Origin: DASXYU01 sp036502295
Lineage (GTDB): Bacteria > Actinomycetota > Actinomycetes > Mycobacteriales > Jatrophihabitantaceae
Assembly: GCA_036502295.1 (NCBI GenBank)
Contig: DASXYU010000117.1
Coordinates: 1-23,128, forward strand
Reading direction: 5' to 3'
DNA: 23,128 bases
Positions 7,664-17,212 of the stretch are shown here, in pieces (the first letter of the stretch is position 1; every line of letters begins with the position of its first letter). The position numbers and the translations under genes are program-made. The notes under the pieces were generated by a model. It was not told the origin of the DNA. It saw nothing but the letters and a program-made list of their open reading frames with translations, and did not search any database.

Positions 7664-7714
7664 GCGGCCGGCGATCGAGATGCGTGTTCCGCCGCCAGGG
7701 CCGATCCTTCGCGC

Positions 7715-10700
7715 ATGCGTCTCGATCTCAGCCTGTGCCTGCCCGATGGCTCCGAGCAGGACGTCGGGATCGACGCTGCTGAATGGAGCCCGCTCGGCGA
7801 GATCATTGCGCGCGCCCTTGCTGCCGCGGGATGCGCCGGCGATGAGACCGTCATCGACTGGCGGGGCGTACCACTCGACGCCGATACGCCGCTGGGCGAT
7901 AGCGGACTGCGCAGCGGAGATCGCCTCCTGGTCGGCGCACCGTGCACCGCGCCAGCACCCCACGGTCTGCGGATCGTCGTCGTCAACGGCCCCGATGCCG
8001 GCCTCTCCGTCCCCCTCTCGAACGGAATGGTGGTCGGGCGCGAAGCAGACTGCGTCCTCGCGCTGAGCGATCCCGACGTCTCTCGCCATCATGCGCGGCT
8101 CGAGGTGACCGCGACCGGCGTGCGAGTGCACGACCTCGCCTCCACCAACGGCACGTGCACCAATGACGAACCCGTTGCGACGGCGTCCCTCGGCGAGGAC
8201 GACCTGCTCCGCATCGGCGACACCACCCTGCAACTGCGAAGCGCCGCGCCCCAACGCGTCGCGGAACCCGCGGCAACGGCTCCGATAGACCTTCCCGCGG
8301 TATCGGAACGAAACTCAGTACGATTCGTCGGCCTTGGCGCGGCAATCGTGCCCGCCCTCGGCGGCGTACTGCTCGCCGTGATGCTGCAGTCGAGGACCTA
8401 CCTCGTGCTCGCATTGCTGTCGCCGCTGGTTTTGCTGCTCACCGCCGCGGTCGACCGGCTGAGAGGACGGCGTGGGGGCCGACGCGAGCGGACACGCGTC
8501 GACGCGGAGTTACGTCGGGCCGAAGCCGCGATCGCCGCCGGGTTACGGGCCGAGGCAGGTCGACGACGACGCGCCCATCCGGACCCCCTGACGCTTGCCG
8601 AGCAGGTGGCGGCACCGGGCGGCCGTCCGTGGCAGCGTCGACGTGGCGATACGGGCCTGCTCACCCTGCGCCTCGGTCTCACGTCACTTCCGGCCAACCT
8701 CCAGATCCGCCGACAGGGCGCAGCACAGGGCGCGAGGATGCTCAGCGCGGTGCCATTGACGGTGACGTTGCGTGATGGTCCGCTCGGCCTCACGGGGCCC
8801 CGTCCGCTGGTCGACGGTCTCGCACGATGGTGCCTGCTCCAGCTCGCGGTGCACGTCTCGCCCCGTGACCTGCGGTTCGTGCCGCTACTCGTCGACAGCG
8901 AGCACTGGCGTTGGGTGCGTTGGCTGCCGCACACCCATCGCCCCGTCGCGAGGACGGCACGTACGCGCGGCGATGTCGTCACCGCGATCCACCGTCTCAT
9001 CGACGAGCGGCTCGCCGAACAGCGCCGCACGGGCGGCGACTGGAGCGGTCCGTGGAGCGTCCTCGTCGTTGACGCCGTGGCGTCCGCGGATCTGCCCCGC
9101 CTCGCGGAGGTCCTCTCCGCCGGCCTCGCCGTCGGCATCACCGCGCTCTGCCTCGGTCGCGCGACAGAGACGCTTCCTGGGGGTTGCGGGCGCGTGGCGC
9201 GCCCCGATGGAGAGACCGGCGCACGCGTCGCGTTCGGAGCGCACTGCGGCGTCGTTGCCGACCGCGTCACGGAGGGTTTCGCGGAGGACGTCGCCCGCAG
9301 TCTCGCCGGATTCCCGGTCCCGGATGAGGACGCACGGCTGTCCGGGTCCTGCGAATTCGACGAACTGCACGACCGCGCAGGACTCACTGTCGAGGACGTG
9401 CTCCTGCGGTGGAAGCTCAGCGATCACTCGCCCTCGGCGTTGGTCGGCGTGAGCGAGGAGGGCGCGTTGCGTCTGGACCTCGTTCAGGACGGACCACACG
9501 CGCTCGTCGCCGGGACGACCGGCGCGGGCAAGTCGGAACTGCTCCGAAGCTGGATCGCCGGCCTCGCCTTCGAGCATCCGCCCGACGATGTCGCCTTCGT
9601 CCTGGTCGACTACAAGGGCGGCGCGGCCTTCGCCGAATGCGCCCAGCTTCCGCACACGGCCGGAATGGTCACCGACCTCGACCCCGCCGAGGTCCGTCGG
9701 GTGCTGAGCTCGCTCGACAGCGAGCTGCGACGGCGCGAGATGCTCTTCGCCGAGCACGGCATCGCTGAGTGGCTGCAGTACCGCGAGCTCGATCCGGAAG
9801 AGCCGCTGCCACGTCTGATAGTGGTCGTCGACGAATTCGCGGCACTGGCGAGCGAGTTGCCCGAGTTCGTGCACGGACTTATCTCGCTCGCACAACGCGG
9901 ACGATCGCTCGGCATCCATCTCGTCCTCGCGACACAGCGGCCGAACGGCGTGATCTCACCCGAGATCCGCGCCAACGCATCACTTCGCATCGCGCTGCGC
10001 ACTGTCTCGGGTCCGGATTCCGCCGACATCATCGATTCGCCGGCAGCGAGCAGTATCAGCGCCGCACAGCCCGGCCGTGGCTACGTCCTGCTCGGCGGGC
10101 GGCGCCTCCTCTTCCAATCGGCCTTCACCGGCGGCGCGAGCGCCCGGACCCGGGATCGCGCGCCCACCGTCACGCTCCTCGACGAGTGGCGAGAGCGCTT
10201 CGACACCGAGCCACGGGCCGCCGCGCCGGCTGAGGCGACTCAGCTCGCCTCGCTCGTCGACTGCCTGCGCAGCGCCGCGGCTCGTTCAGGAGGCAGCGAG
10301 GTCCGCAGGCCATGGCTGCCGCCGCTGCCGCGGTCGCTGCCACTGGCTTCACTCGCACAACCCGGTGAGCCTGACCGCGTCGCGATCGCCCTTGCCGACC
10401 GGCCGCTCGAGCAGCGCCAGGTTCCGTTCTGTGTCGCCTTCGGCAGCTCGCTCGCCTATGTCGGCCGGTCGAGATCAGGACGAAGCACCGCACTGCGCAG
10501 TCTCGCGGTGGCCGCCACCGACCGACACACGCCCGCGCAGCTACATCTGCACGTCATCGACTCGGGTGGACTCACGGACCTGGCAGGCCTGCCCCACCTC
10601 GGCACCGTCCTGCACGGCAGCGACGTCACCGCGGTCGACCGCCTCCTCGCGCTGGTCGAAGAGGAGCTGGGGACCGCGGCACCGCACCGGCTCGTGCTTC

Positions 10701-11722
10701 TTGTGGACGACTGGGACCATGTCGTCGCGGCGGACGAGAGCGGGCAGTTACGTCTCGCGGAACGCCTCATCGAACTTGCCCGCAGAGCGCCGAGTACCGG
10801 GCTGACTCTCGCAGTCGGGGGTGGTCGCGATCTGCTGGCCACTCGCACGTCGGCGGCGTTCACGGAGCGGATCGTTCTGCCGCTCGGCCAGCGGGAGGAT
10901 TACCTCCTCGCCGGCATCGCCGAGCGTGACGTGCCGCGCGACCCGATGCCCGGACGCGGCGTACTGCGTGACGACACGCAGGTGCACATCGCGCAGGCCG
11001 ATCCGGGGATGCTCGATCGGATCGCGGCCGGGCATGCCTGCTCCTCTGCGCCCGCCAACCGGATCGTGGTGCGCAGCCTGCCGGCGCGGGTGCGTCGCGG
11101 CGACGTACTACCCGCGGGCGACGGAGTTGTGCTCGGCCTCGGCGGTGACGGCGCCGCTCCGATCGCCGTCGATCTCTTCGCGGGTCGCGGGCGACTGCTC
11201 GTCGCCGGTCCGCCGCGCTCGGGGCGCACGACGCTGCTGCGCAGCATCGCCGCGCAGGCCGCTGGACGAGCGCGTGTGCTCGTTGCCGCTCCGCCGCGAT
11301 CCGAACTCACTCACGACGCTGCCGGGCACGGCTGGGACGTCCTGCACACCCTGCACGCCAGGAGCGAGCTGACAGACGACCCAGGCGTGCCGACGCTGCT
11401 TCTGGTGGACGACTCCGAAACCCTGCTCGACACGCCGCTCGGCGACGCGCTCACCGACTGGCTGCGGCGAATGCCGGCTGGTGTCGCTGCTGTCGTCGCC
11501 GGACGGAGTGACGACCTCGCCGTCACCTACCGTGGCATCGCCGCCGACGTCCGCAAGTCCCGCTGCGCCGTGCTACTGCAGCCGTCGAGCATCGACGGCG
11601 AGCTGGTGGGTGTGCCGCTGCCACGGCGTCGTCCTCAGGTCATCCCGGGGCGGGGCCTGCTCATCGCCGATCCCGCGTGGCGCGATCCGGTGCCTACGCA
11701 AATCCAGATCGCGGTGCCGTGA
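7715..11722 (+). CDS. Type VII secretion ATPase, EccC/EssC type: ubiquitin-like + FHA + TM + three FtsK/SpoIIIE domains
   Basis: A 1335-residue secretion motor. Domains in order: ubiquitin-like fold (about 1-75); FHA domain (about 84-176; GRE at 108, SRHH at 123, STNGT at 143); two membrane segments (about 204-246); arginine-rich linker; then three ATPase modules. Module 1 is intact: Walker A GTTGAGKS (600-607) and Walker B LIVVVDE (701-707). Modules 2 and 3 have Walker A lysine replaced by arginine: GRSRSGRST (917-925) with VLLVDD, and GPPRSGRTT (1165-1173) with LLLVDD. FHA before the membrane segments resembles firmicute EssC more than mycobacterial EccC. It should pull WXG100 proteins through the membrane, probably with the product of the divergent gene at 7555. 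The ATG has a poor ribosome site. It converges with DUF6912 after a 7-bp gap. Confidence 0.92.
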   Translation: MRLDLSLCLPDGSEQDVGIDAAEWSPLGEIIARALAAAGCAGDETVIDWRGVPLDADTPLGDSGLRSGDRLLVGAPCTAPAPHGLRIVVVNGPDAGLSVPLSNGMVVGREADCVLALSDPDVSRHHARLEVTATGVRVHDLASTNGTCTNDEPVATASLGEDDLLRIGDTTLQLRSAAPQRVAEPAATAPIDLPAVSERNSVRFVGLGAAIVPALGGVLLAVMLQSRTYLVLALLSPLVLLLTAAVDRLRGRRGGRRERTRVDAELRRAEAAIAAGLRAEAGRRRRAHPDPLTLAEQVAAPGGRPWQRRRGDTGLLTLRLGLTSLPANLQIRRQGAAQGARMLSAVPLTVTLRDGPLGLTGPRPLVDGLARWCLLQLAVHVSPRDLRFVPLLVDSEHWRWVRWLPHTHRPVARTARTRGDVVTAIHRLIDERLAEQRRTGGDWSGPWSVLVVDAVASADLPRLAEVLSAGLAVGITALCLGRATETLPGGCGRVARPDGETGARVAFGAHCGVVADRVTEGFAEDVARSLAGFPVPDEDARLSGSCEFDELHDRAGLTVEDVLLRWKLSDHSPSALVGVSEEGALRLDLVQDGPHALVAGTTGAGKSELLRSWIAGLAFEHPPDDVAFVLVDYKGGAAFAECAQLPHTAGMVTDLDPAEVRRVLSSLDSELRRREMLFAEHGIAEWLQYRELDPEEPLPRLIVVVDEFAALASELPEFVHGLISLAQRGRSLGIHLVLATQRPNGVISPEIRANASLRIALRTVSGPDSADIIDSPAASSISAAQPGRGYVLLGGRRLLFQSAFTGGASARTRDRAPTVTLLDEWRERFDTEPRAAAPAEATQLASLVDCLRSAAARSGGSEVRRPWLPPLPRSLPLASLAQPGEPDRVAIALADRPLEQRQVPFCVAFGSSLAYVGRSRSGRSTALRSLAVAATDRHTPAQLHLHVIDSGGLTDLAGLPHLGTVLHGSDVTAVDRLLALVEEELGTAAPHRLVLLVDDWDHVVAADESGQLRLAERLIELARRAPSTGLTLAVGGGRDLLATRTSAAFTERIVLPLGQREDYLLAGIAERDVPRDPMPGRGVLRDDTQVHIAQADPGMLDRIAAGHACSSAPANRIVVRSLPARVRRGDVLPAGDGVVLGLGGDGAAPIAVDLFAGRGRLLVAGPPRSGRTTLLRSIAAQAAGRARVLVAAPPRSELTHDAAGHGWDVLHTLHARSELTDDPGVPTLLLVDDSETLLDTPLGDALTDWLRRMPAGVAAVVAGRSDDLAVTYRGIAADVRKSRCAVLLQPSSIDGELVGVPLPRRRPQVIPGRGLLIADPAWRDPVPTQIQIAVP

Positions 11723-11729
11723 TCTGGTG

Positions 11730-12236
11730 CTACTCGCCGCCGACATCGACGAGAAGGAGTTCAAGTTCAGAGGGGTCATACCAGGAGAGCTCGAACCCCT
11801 CGGCATCATCGACCGCCTGCTGGGCGTCCTCGTCGCCGATGTCCGCGCGATCGATCACTCCGGCGGCAGCCGCGACGGTCCGCTCGGCCTCGGCGTCGTC
11901 GATATGGAAGGCGGCGATCTGTGCGCGACTCACCTCGGTGTCGAGCGAGACGACGCCGCGGTCGAGGTCGTCGCGGATGGTGACGCTTGCCTCCGGCGCG
12001 TCGAGCGACACCACCACGCGCCGCCGCGCGGCCGACGGATCGCCGTCGAGAAGGCGCAAGGAGGCACGCGCCGCCTCCATGCTTGCGGCGTACTCGAGTT
12101 CTTCGGCCTCGTCGTCGACGTACCACTCGCGCAGTCCCGGCGTCACCGCAAAGGCGGTGAGCGGCGCAGGGCCGATCCTGCCGGTGTCGCCGAGGGTCCG
12201 CAGCAGGGTCGAGGTAGCCGGCAGGTAGATCCGCAC
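11730..12236 (-). CDS. DUF6912 family protein
   Basis: A 168-residue acidic cytoplasmic protein of the actinobacterial DUF6912 family, recognised from the N-terminus (IYLPATSTLLRTLGDTG), the hallmark FAVTPGLREWYVDDEAEELEYAA and the VVVSLDAPEASVTI segment. No catalytic motif or membrane segment is visible and the function is unknown. GTG at 12236 matches the family N-terminus, although the ribosome site is weak. It lies 17 bp downstream of the preceding minus-strand gene and is probably the last gene of the ssb-ettA-thioesterase block. Confidence 0.85.
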   Translation of the reverse strand: MRIYLPATSTLLRTLGDTGRIGPAPLTAFAVTPGLREWYVDDEAEELEYAASMEAARASLRLLDGDPSAARRRVVVSLDAPEASVTIRDDLDRGVVSLDTEVSRAQIAAFHIDDAEAERTVAAAAGVIDRADIGDEDAQQAVDDAEGFELSWYDPSELELLLVDVGGE

Positions 12237-12253
12237 GCGCCGAACTTACAGCG

Positions 12254-12880
12254 CTACCCCAGCCTCAGGCCCGACGGACGCGCGTAGACCGAGCCGTACC
12301 CGGCCGCCAGGCGCGTCCACCCGCCGCTGACGTCGACACCGGCCGACCCGCCGCGCGGCAGGAAGCCCATACGAGTCAGCGCGCTCACCATCCGCAGTGT
12401 CAACTCCACCGACTTCGGCGCGTCCTCATCCGAGACCGTGAGGACGATCGAATTCAGCAGCGCCTCGGCGACGTCATTGCGAGCGCTGAGTCCAGGGCCG
12501 CGGGCGCCCGCCTCCTTCAACGCCAACGCACCGCTGCGCACGAGAGGACGGATGGTCTCGTCGGGGATCGTCTCGATACGCCGCCAGCCATTCAGCGGCG
12601 GCAGGCTGCCGCGCCAGTCGACGTCCTTGCGCTGCGGTGCGCCCAGTGAGCCTTCCGCCCAGGCGACGAGTTCTGCGGCGTAGTAGCTGAGGTCGGCGGG
12701 CCGGGCTTCCGAACCCACGCCGCGCGCGACGAGGACGTCGAAGACCGACAGGAACGCGAACAAGGCGGAGCCGGTGCCGCGCAGTCGCACCAGGACGGTC
12801 GGATCGAGGCCGACCGCGCGACGCAGCAGAGGGACGAGTTCACCAATCGTCTCGCGATCAAGGGCGTCGAGTTCGCTCAT
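12254..12880 (-). CDS. Conserved actinobacterial protein of unknown function (Rv2474c-like by position)
   Basis: A 208-residue protein without signal peptide, membrane segment or recognisable catalytic motif. It is mainly helical in appearance (ETIGELVPLLRRAVG, SALFAFLSVFDVLVARG, DLSYYAAELVAWAEGSLG). ATG 12880 (MSELDALDRE) is one base after the thioesterase TGA, so translation is almost certainly coupled. From memory, M. tuberculosis has a hypothetical gene of similar length (Rv2474c) directly after a thioesterase-like gene (Rv2475c) near ettA (Rv2477c), and this gene occupies the same place. That equivalence is inference from order and size, not from an alignment. Confidence 0.75.
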   Translation of the reverse strand: MSELDALDRETIGELVPLLRRAVGLDPTVLVRLRGTGSALFAFLSVFDVLVARGVGSEARPADLSYYAAELVAWAEGSLGAPQRKDVDWRGSLPPLNGWRRIETIPDETIRPLVRSGALALKEAGARGPGLSARNDVAEALLNSIVLTVSDEDAPKSVELTLRMVSALTRMGFLPRGGSAGVDVSGGWTRLAAGYGSVYARPSGLRLG

Positions 12881-12881
12881 T

Positions 12882-13295
12882 TCAGCCTGCGGGTTCGTCC
12901 ACGAAGCCACTTAAGAACTCGCGATCTTCGGGCGTGAGGCGTCGCGGCTCCATCTTCTCCTTGTCGACGCGGACGCAGATCGTCTTGGCGCGCACTGCGA
13001 CGGTGTCACCATCGCGGATCTCCGCGCCGGTCGTGAACGAGGCGCCCCGCATATCCTCGACCCACATGTGCACCTCGATCGGCTCCGGCTTGTAGGTGAT
13101 CTGCCGCTTGTAGTCGATCTCGTGGCGCGCGATGACCATGCCATCGAGGAGACCGAAGCGCCCTTGCATGCTCGGATGGAAGAACATCGCCACCCGTGTC
13201 TGCGAGAGGTATTCCAAATACACCGAGTTGTTCACGTGCTGGTAGCCATCGATATCGGCCCAGCGGATGTGGATCGGGTAGATGAACCTCGCCAT
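12882..13295 (-). CDS. Acyl-CoA thioesterase, 4HBT hotdog family
   Basis: A 137-residue single-hotdog thioesterase. The N-terminal signature RWADIDGYQHVNNSVYLEYL contains the Asp and HVNN typical of the 4-hydroxybenzoyl-CoA thioesterase/YbgC group; the central helix is followed by IDYKRQITYKPEPIEV. It would hydrolyse an acyl-CoA thioester in the cytoplasm; the substrate cannot be read. ATG 13295 lies 9 bp after the ettA stop and the gene ends 1 bp before the next start, so it is embedded in the ettA operon. A thioesterase-like gene sits near ettA in mycobacteria too, to my recollection with a glutamate dehydrogenase gene between them that is absent here. Confidence 0.9.
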   Translation of the reverse strand: MARFIYPIHIRWADIDGYQHVNNSVYLEYLSQTRVAMFFHPSMQGRFGLLDGMVIARHEIDYKRQITYKPEPIEVHMWVEDMRGASFTTGAEIRDGDTVAVRAKTICVRVDKEKMEPRRLTPEDREFLSGFVDEPAG

Positions 13296-13304
13296 GCCTG
13301 CCGA

Positions 13305-14984
<1,680 letters not shown>

Positions 14985-15042
14985 GTCCCCAGTTTGTCAG
15001 GGACGACGCCCGCTCCGAGCCTCACCCCCGCTTGTGGCGGCT

Positions 15043-15087
15043 GTGACTGCTGTGGCCAGTCACCACACGGTTGGTGCATCGGCACCA
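15043..15087 (-). promoter_or_regulatory. Two hairpins in the ettA 5' leader
   Basis: On the minus-strand transcript the first hairpin is TGGTGC-CGAT-GCACCA (15087-15072, perfect 6-bp stem, 4-base loop). The second is GTGACTG-loop-CAGTCAC (15063-15043, perfect 7-bp stem, 7-base loop). Both lie 60-105 bases ahead of the ettA start in the 300-bp gap below ssb. They could be an attenuator-like leader; no U-run follows, so simple intrinsic termination is not evident. No convincing -35/-10 pair was found; TTGAGA (15147-15142, minus) is the only -35-like hexamer. Confidence 0.4.
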
Positions 15088-15218
15088 GGGATTTGGTGCG
15101 CGATGGTCACAGTTGGCCTCTCAGCTACATGACATAGTTTTCTCAACGCCACAGAGTCCCCGCCTCTGAGGCCGGCCACCAGGGCACCGAATCCCCCGCG
15201 CGGAGCCCGCACAGCGAA

Positions 15219-15266
15219 ATCGGCCCGCGTCTCCCGGACTCCCCCGCCCGGAAGCAGCGGGCCGAT
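15219..15266 (-). terminator. Possible terminator hairpin downstream of ssb
   Basis: ATCGGCCCGC (15219-15228) and GCGGGCCGAT (15257-15266) form a perfect 10-bp GC-rich stem with a 28-base loop, 18 bases after the ssb stop on the minus strand. There is no U-tract, only TTCG following, so it would be a non-canonical actinobacterial-type terminator or an RNA-stabilising hairpin. It separates ssb from ettA, suggesting separate or partly uncoupled transcription. Confidence 0.5.
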
Positions 15267-15284
15267 CGCTCTGCTCCCCCGCGC

Positions 15285-15779
15285 TCAGCCCACCACCGCG
15301 AGCGACGCGATCTCATCCACCGGCTCGAACACCTCACCGGTCTGCGGATCGATCCAGCCGGCACTCACGTCCGCGGGCACACCGTCCTCGTCAAGCTCGA
15401 CCTCATTGGAACTGCTCGGTCGCGCCCGCTTGCGGAACTCGGTGCTGCCCCGGTTCAGGTCGTGCCCGACGGAGATGGCCTCGAGTTCGTGCGCGACCCG
15501 AGTCGTCTCGCCCACCTCGTAGGTACGCGTCTGGTAGCGACCCATCACGATCACGGGTTGCCCCTTCTGGATCGAGGCCTCGACGCCGTCGGCGAGGTTG
15601 CGCCACGCGGTGACGGTCACGAAGAAAGTGATTCCGTCGACCCACCTACCCTGCTCGCGATCGAATCGCCGGGGCGTCGACGCCATGCGGAAGTTCGCGA
15701 CCTTGTGGCCACCGCCGGTGACCCGGACGGTCGGGTCGTCAACCACGTTGCCCACGAGCGTCATCATCACTTCGTTCAT
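15285..15779 (-). CDS. ssb: Single-stranded DNA-binding protein, short second-type SSB
   Basis: A 164-residue SSB with one OB fold in the first about 110 residues (MTLVGNVVDDPTVRVT, ANFRMASTPRRFDREQGRW, FFVTVTAWRNLADGVEASIQKGQPVIVMGR). The C-terminal part is short (WIDPQTGEVFEPVDEIASLAVVG) and lacks the acidic DDDIPF-type tip that the main replicative SSB uses to recruit partner proteins. It is therefore probably a secondary, SsbB-like protein. It stands next to ettA, as Rv2478c does in M. tuberculosis by my recollection. ATG 15779 has GGGAGA about 8 bases upstream. Two TGTGGA elements lie 110-140 bp upstream. Confidence 0.93.
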   Translation of the reverse strand: MNEVMMTLVGNVVDDPTVRVTGGGHKVANFRMASTPRRFDREQGRWVDGITFFVTVTAWRNLADGVEASIQKGQPVIVMGRYQTRTYEVGETTRVAHELEAISVGHDLNRGSTEFRKRARPSSSNEVELDEDGVPADVSAGWIDPQTGEVFEPVDEIASLAVVG

Positions 15780-15891
15780 TTGTCTGTCTCCCATTCCTGA
15801 TGGATTCCGTTGCGTCCTGCGACGACCTGTCGTGAGGACTGCCGGTACTCCACCGCAGGACGGCGACTGAAGGACGAGCGATTCGTGCGCC

Positions 15892-15918
15892 TGTGGAAAC
15901 ACGCCGTGCTGTGGAGAA
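15892..15918. promoter_or_regulatory. Two DnaA-box-like elements upstream of ssb
   Basis: TGTGGAAAC (15892-15900) and TGTGGAGAA (15910-15918) are in the same orientation, 18 bp apart, in the 168-bp gap upstream of ssb. The second reads TTCTCCACA on the minus strand, which fits the degenerate actinobacterial DnaA box (Y-Y-V-TCCACA); the first fits only in its TCCACA core. DnaA control of ssb is possible but unproven. Confidence 0.3.
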
Positions 15919-15947
15919 CAGCGCAAAAGGAAATCGGGCCACCTTCG

Positions 15948-17075
15948 TTAGTACTCGTGCACCAGCGCCCCAGATGCCAGCAACGAGTCGACGTCAGGGA
16001 TACCCCACTCCCCCAACACCGCCACCAGGTCCGCAGACGACTCGCGCACCACAGACGCCGGGCGGCTACGGCTGAAGCGAGGCGCTGGAGCAGGTTGCAC
16101 GACGCCGTCCACGGCGAGGTAGGTGCCCCGAGCCGCCATGTGCGGATGCGCGGCCGCTTCACTCCGAGTGAGAACGGGGGCCACGCACGCATCCGTCCCT
16201 TCGAAGATCGCGCTCCATTCGGCGCGGGTACGCGAGAGGAAGGCGCGCGTGAACAGTTCGCGCATCTCGCCGTGGCGATCCACGTCCTCCTGCCGTGGGC
16301 AGCGGCCGACCAATCCGAGTTTCTCCACGAGGACGGCGAAGAACTGCGGCTCCAGGGCGCCGACCGCCATGTGCTGGGCGTCGGCGGTCTCGTAGAGGTC
16401 GTAGTACGGAACGCCACCGTCGAGAAGGTTAGCGGCCCGCTCCTCTATGTAGGCCCCGGCCGCGACGAAGCCGGAGATCATCGTGGAGAGGTGTGCGACG
16501 CCGTCGACGATCGCCGCATCCACGACCTGTCCCAGACCGGTGCGCCGCGCTTCGAGCACCGCGGCGAGGACGCCGATAACGAGGTAGGTCGAGCCGCCGC
16601 CGAAGTCCCCGAGCAAGTTGGCCGGAAAGTGCGGGCGGCGCTTGTCCTGCCCGAGGCCGTGGAGCACGCCTGATGTCGCCAAGTAGGTGATGTCGTGGCC
16701 GGCCGCAGTCGCCAGGGGACCGTCCTGACCCCAGCCGGTCATGCGACCGTAGACGAGACGTGGGTTTACGGCCGAGCACTCCTCCGGCCCGAGGCCCAAC
16801 CGTTCCATCACACCTGGACGCATGCCCTCGATGAGGACGTCCGCACTCTGCACGAGATCGAGGACGGTCTGCACGGCGACAGGATTCTTGAGGTCGAACG
16901 TCACGCTCGGGCGGCCGCGGGTGAGGAGGTCGAACGGGCCGCCGGCGAGCAGCTGCCCGCCCGGGCGATCGATCCGCAGGACGTCGGCACCGAGATCGGC
17001 AAGGATGGTGCACGCGTGCGGGGCGGGCCCGAGCGCAGCGATCTCGACCACCCGCACGCCGCGAAGCACAGTCAT
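15948..17075 (-). CDS. mcr: Alpha-methylacyl-CoA racemase (CaiB/BaiF CoA-transferase superfamily)
   Basis: A 375-residue enzyme. It begins TVLRGVRVVEIAALGPAPHA, binds CoA around ADLGADVLRIDRP, and carries His127 (AGHDIT), Asp157 (LLGDFGGG) and Glu242 (GALEPQF). Allowing a one-residue offset these match the His126/Asp156/Glu241 set described for M. tuberculosis Mcr, which epimerises the alpha-methyl centre of branched acyl-CoAs for beta-oxidation. That supports racemase rather than general CoA-transferase activity. ATG 17075 gives the family N-terminus; AAAGG lies directly against it, too close for a good ribosome site. Extending the frame upstream would cross the tRNA gene, so it was not used. 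Probably monocistronic. Confidence 0.92.
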   Translation of the reverse strand: MTVLRGVRVVEIAALGPAPHACTILADLGADVLRIDRPGGQLLAGGPFDLLTRGRPSVTFDLKNPVAVQTVLDLVQSADVLIEGMRPGVMERLGLGPEECSAVNPRLVYGRMTGWGQDGPLATAAGHDITYLATSGVLHGLGQDKRRPHFPANLLGDFGGGSTYLVIGVLAAVLEARRTGLGQVVDAAIVDGVAHLSTMISGFVAAGAYIEERAANLLDGGVPYYDLYETADAQHMAVGALEPQFFAVLVEKLGLVGRCPRQEDVDRHGEMRELFTRAFLSRTRAEWSAIFEGTDACVAPVLTRSEAAAHPHMAARGTYLAVDGVVQPAPAPRFSRSRPASVVRESSADLVAVLGEWGIPDVDSLLASGALVHEY

Positions 17076-17117
17076 CCTTTGACGGTAGTTGAGCCGCGGA
17101 TGAGACGATGAGGACGC

Positions 17118-17190
17118 GCCCCCGTAGCTCAACGGATAGAGCGACGGCCTTCTAATCCGTAGGTTGCTGGTTCGAGTCCAGCCGGGGGCA
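17118..17190 (+). tRNA. tRNA-Arg (anticodon UCU)
   Basis: A 73-base cloverleaf: acceptor GCCCCCG/CGGGGGC, D stem GCTC/GAGC, anticodon loop CTTCTAA with TCT at 17151-17153, T stem GCTGG/CCAGC with TTCGAGT loop, discriminator A and no encoded CCA. It decodes AGA and AGG codons, which are rare in high-GC genomes. The fifth anticodon-stem pair is C31-U39, a mismatch; all other stems pair perfectly. The gene sits alone on the plus strand between two minus-strand genes. Confidence 0.95.
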
Positions 17191-17212
17191 CGACGCGTTG
17201 TGTCCTCCCAAG

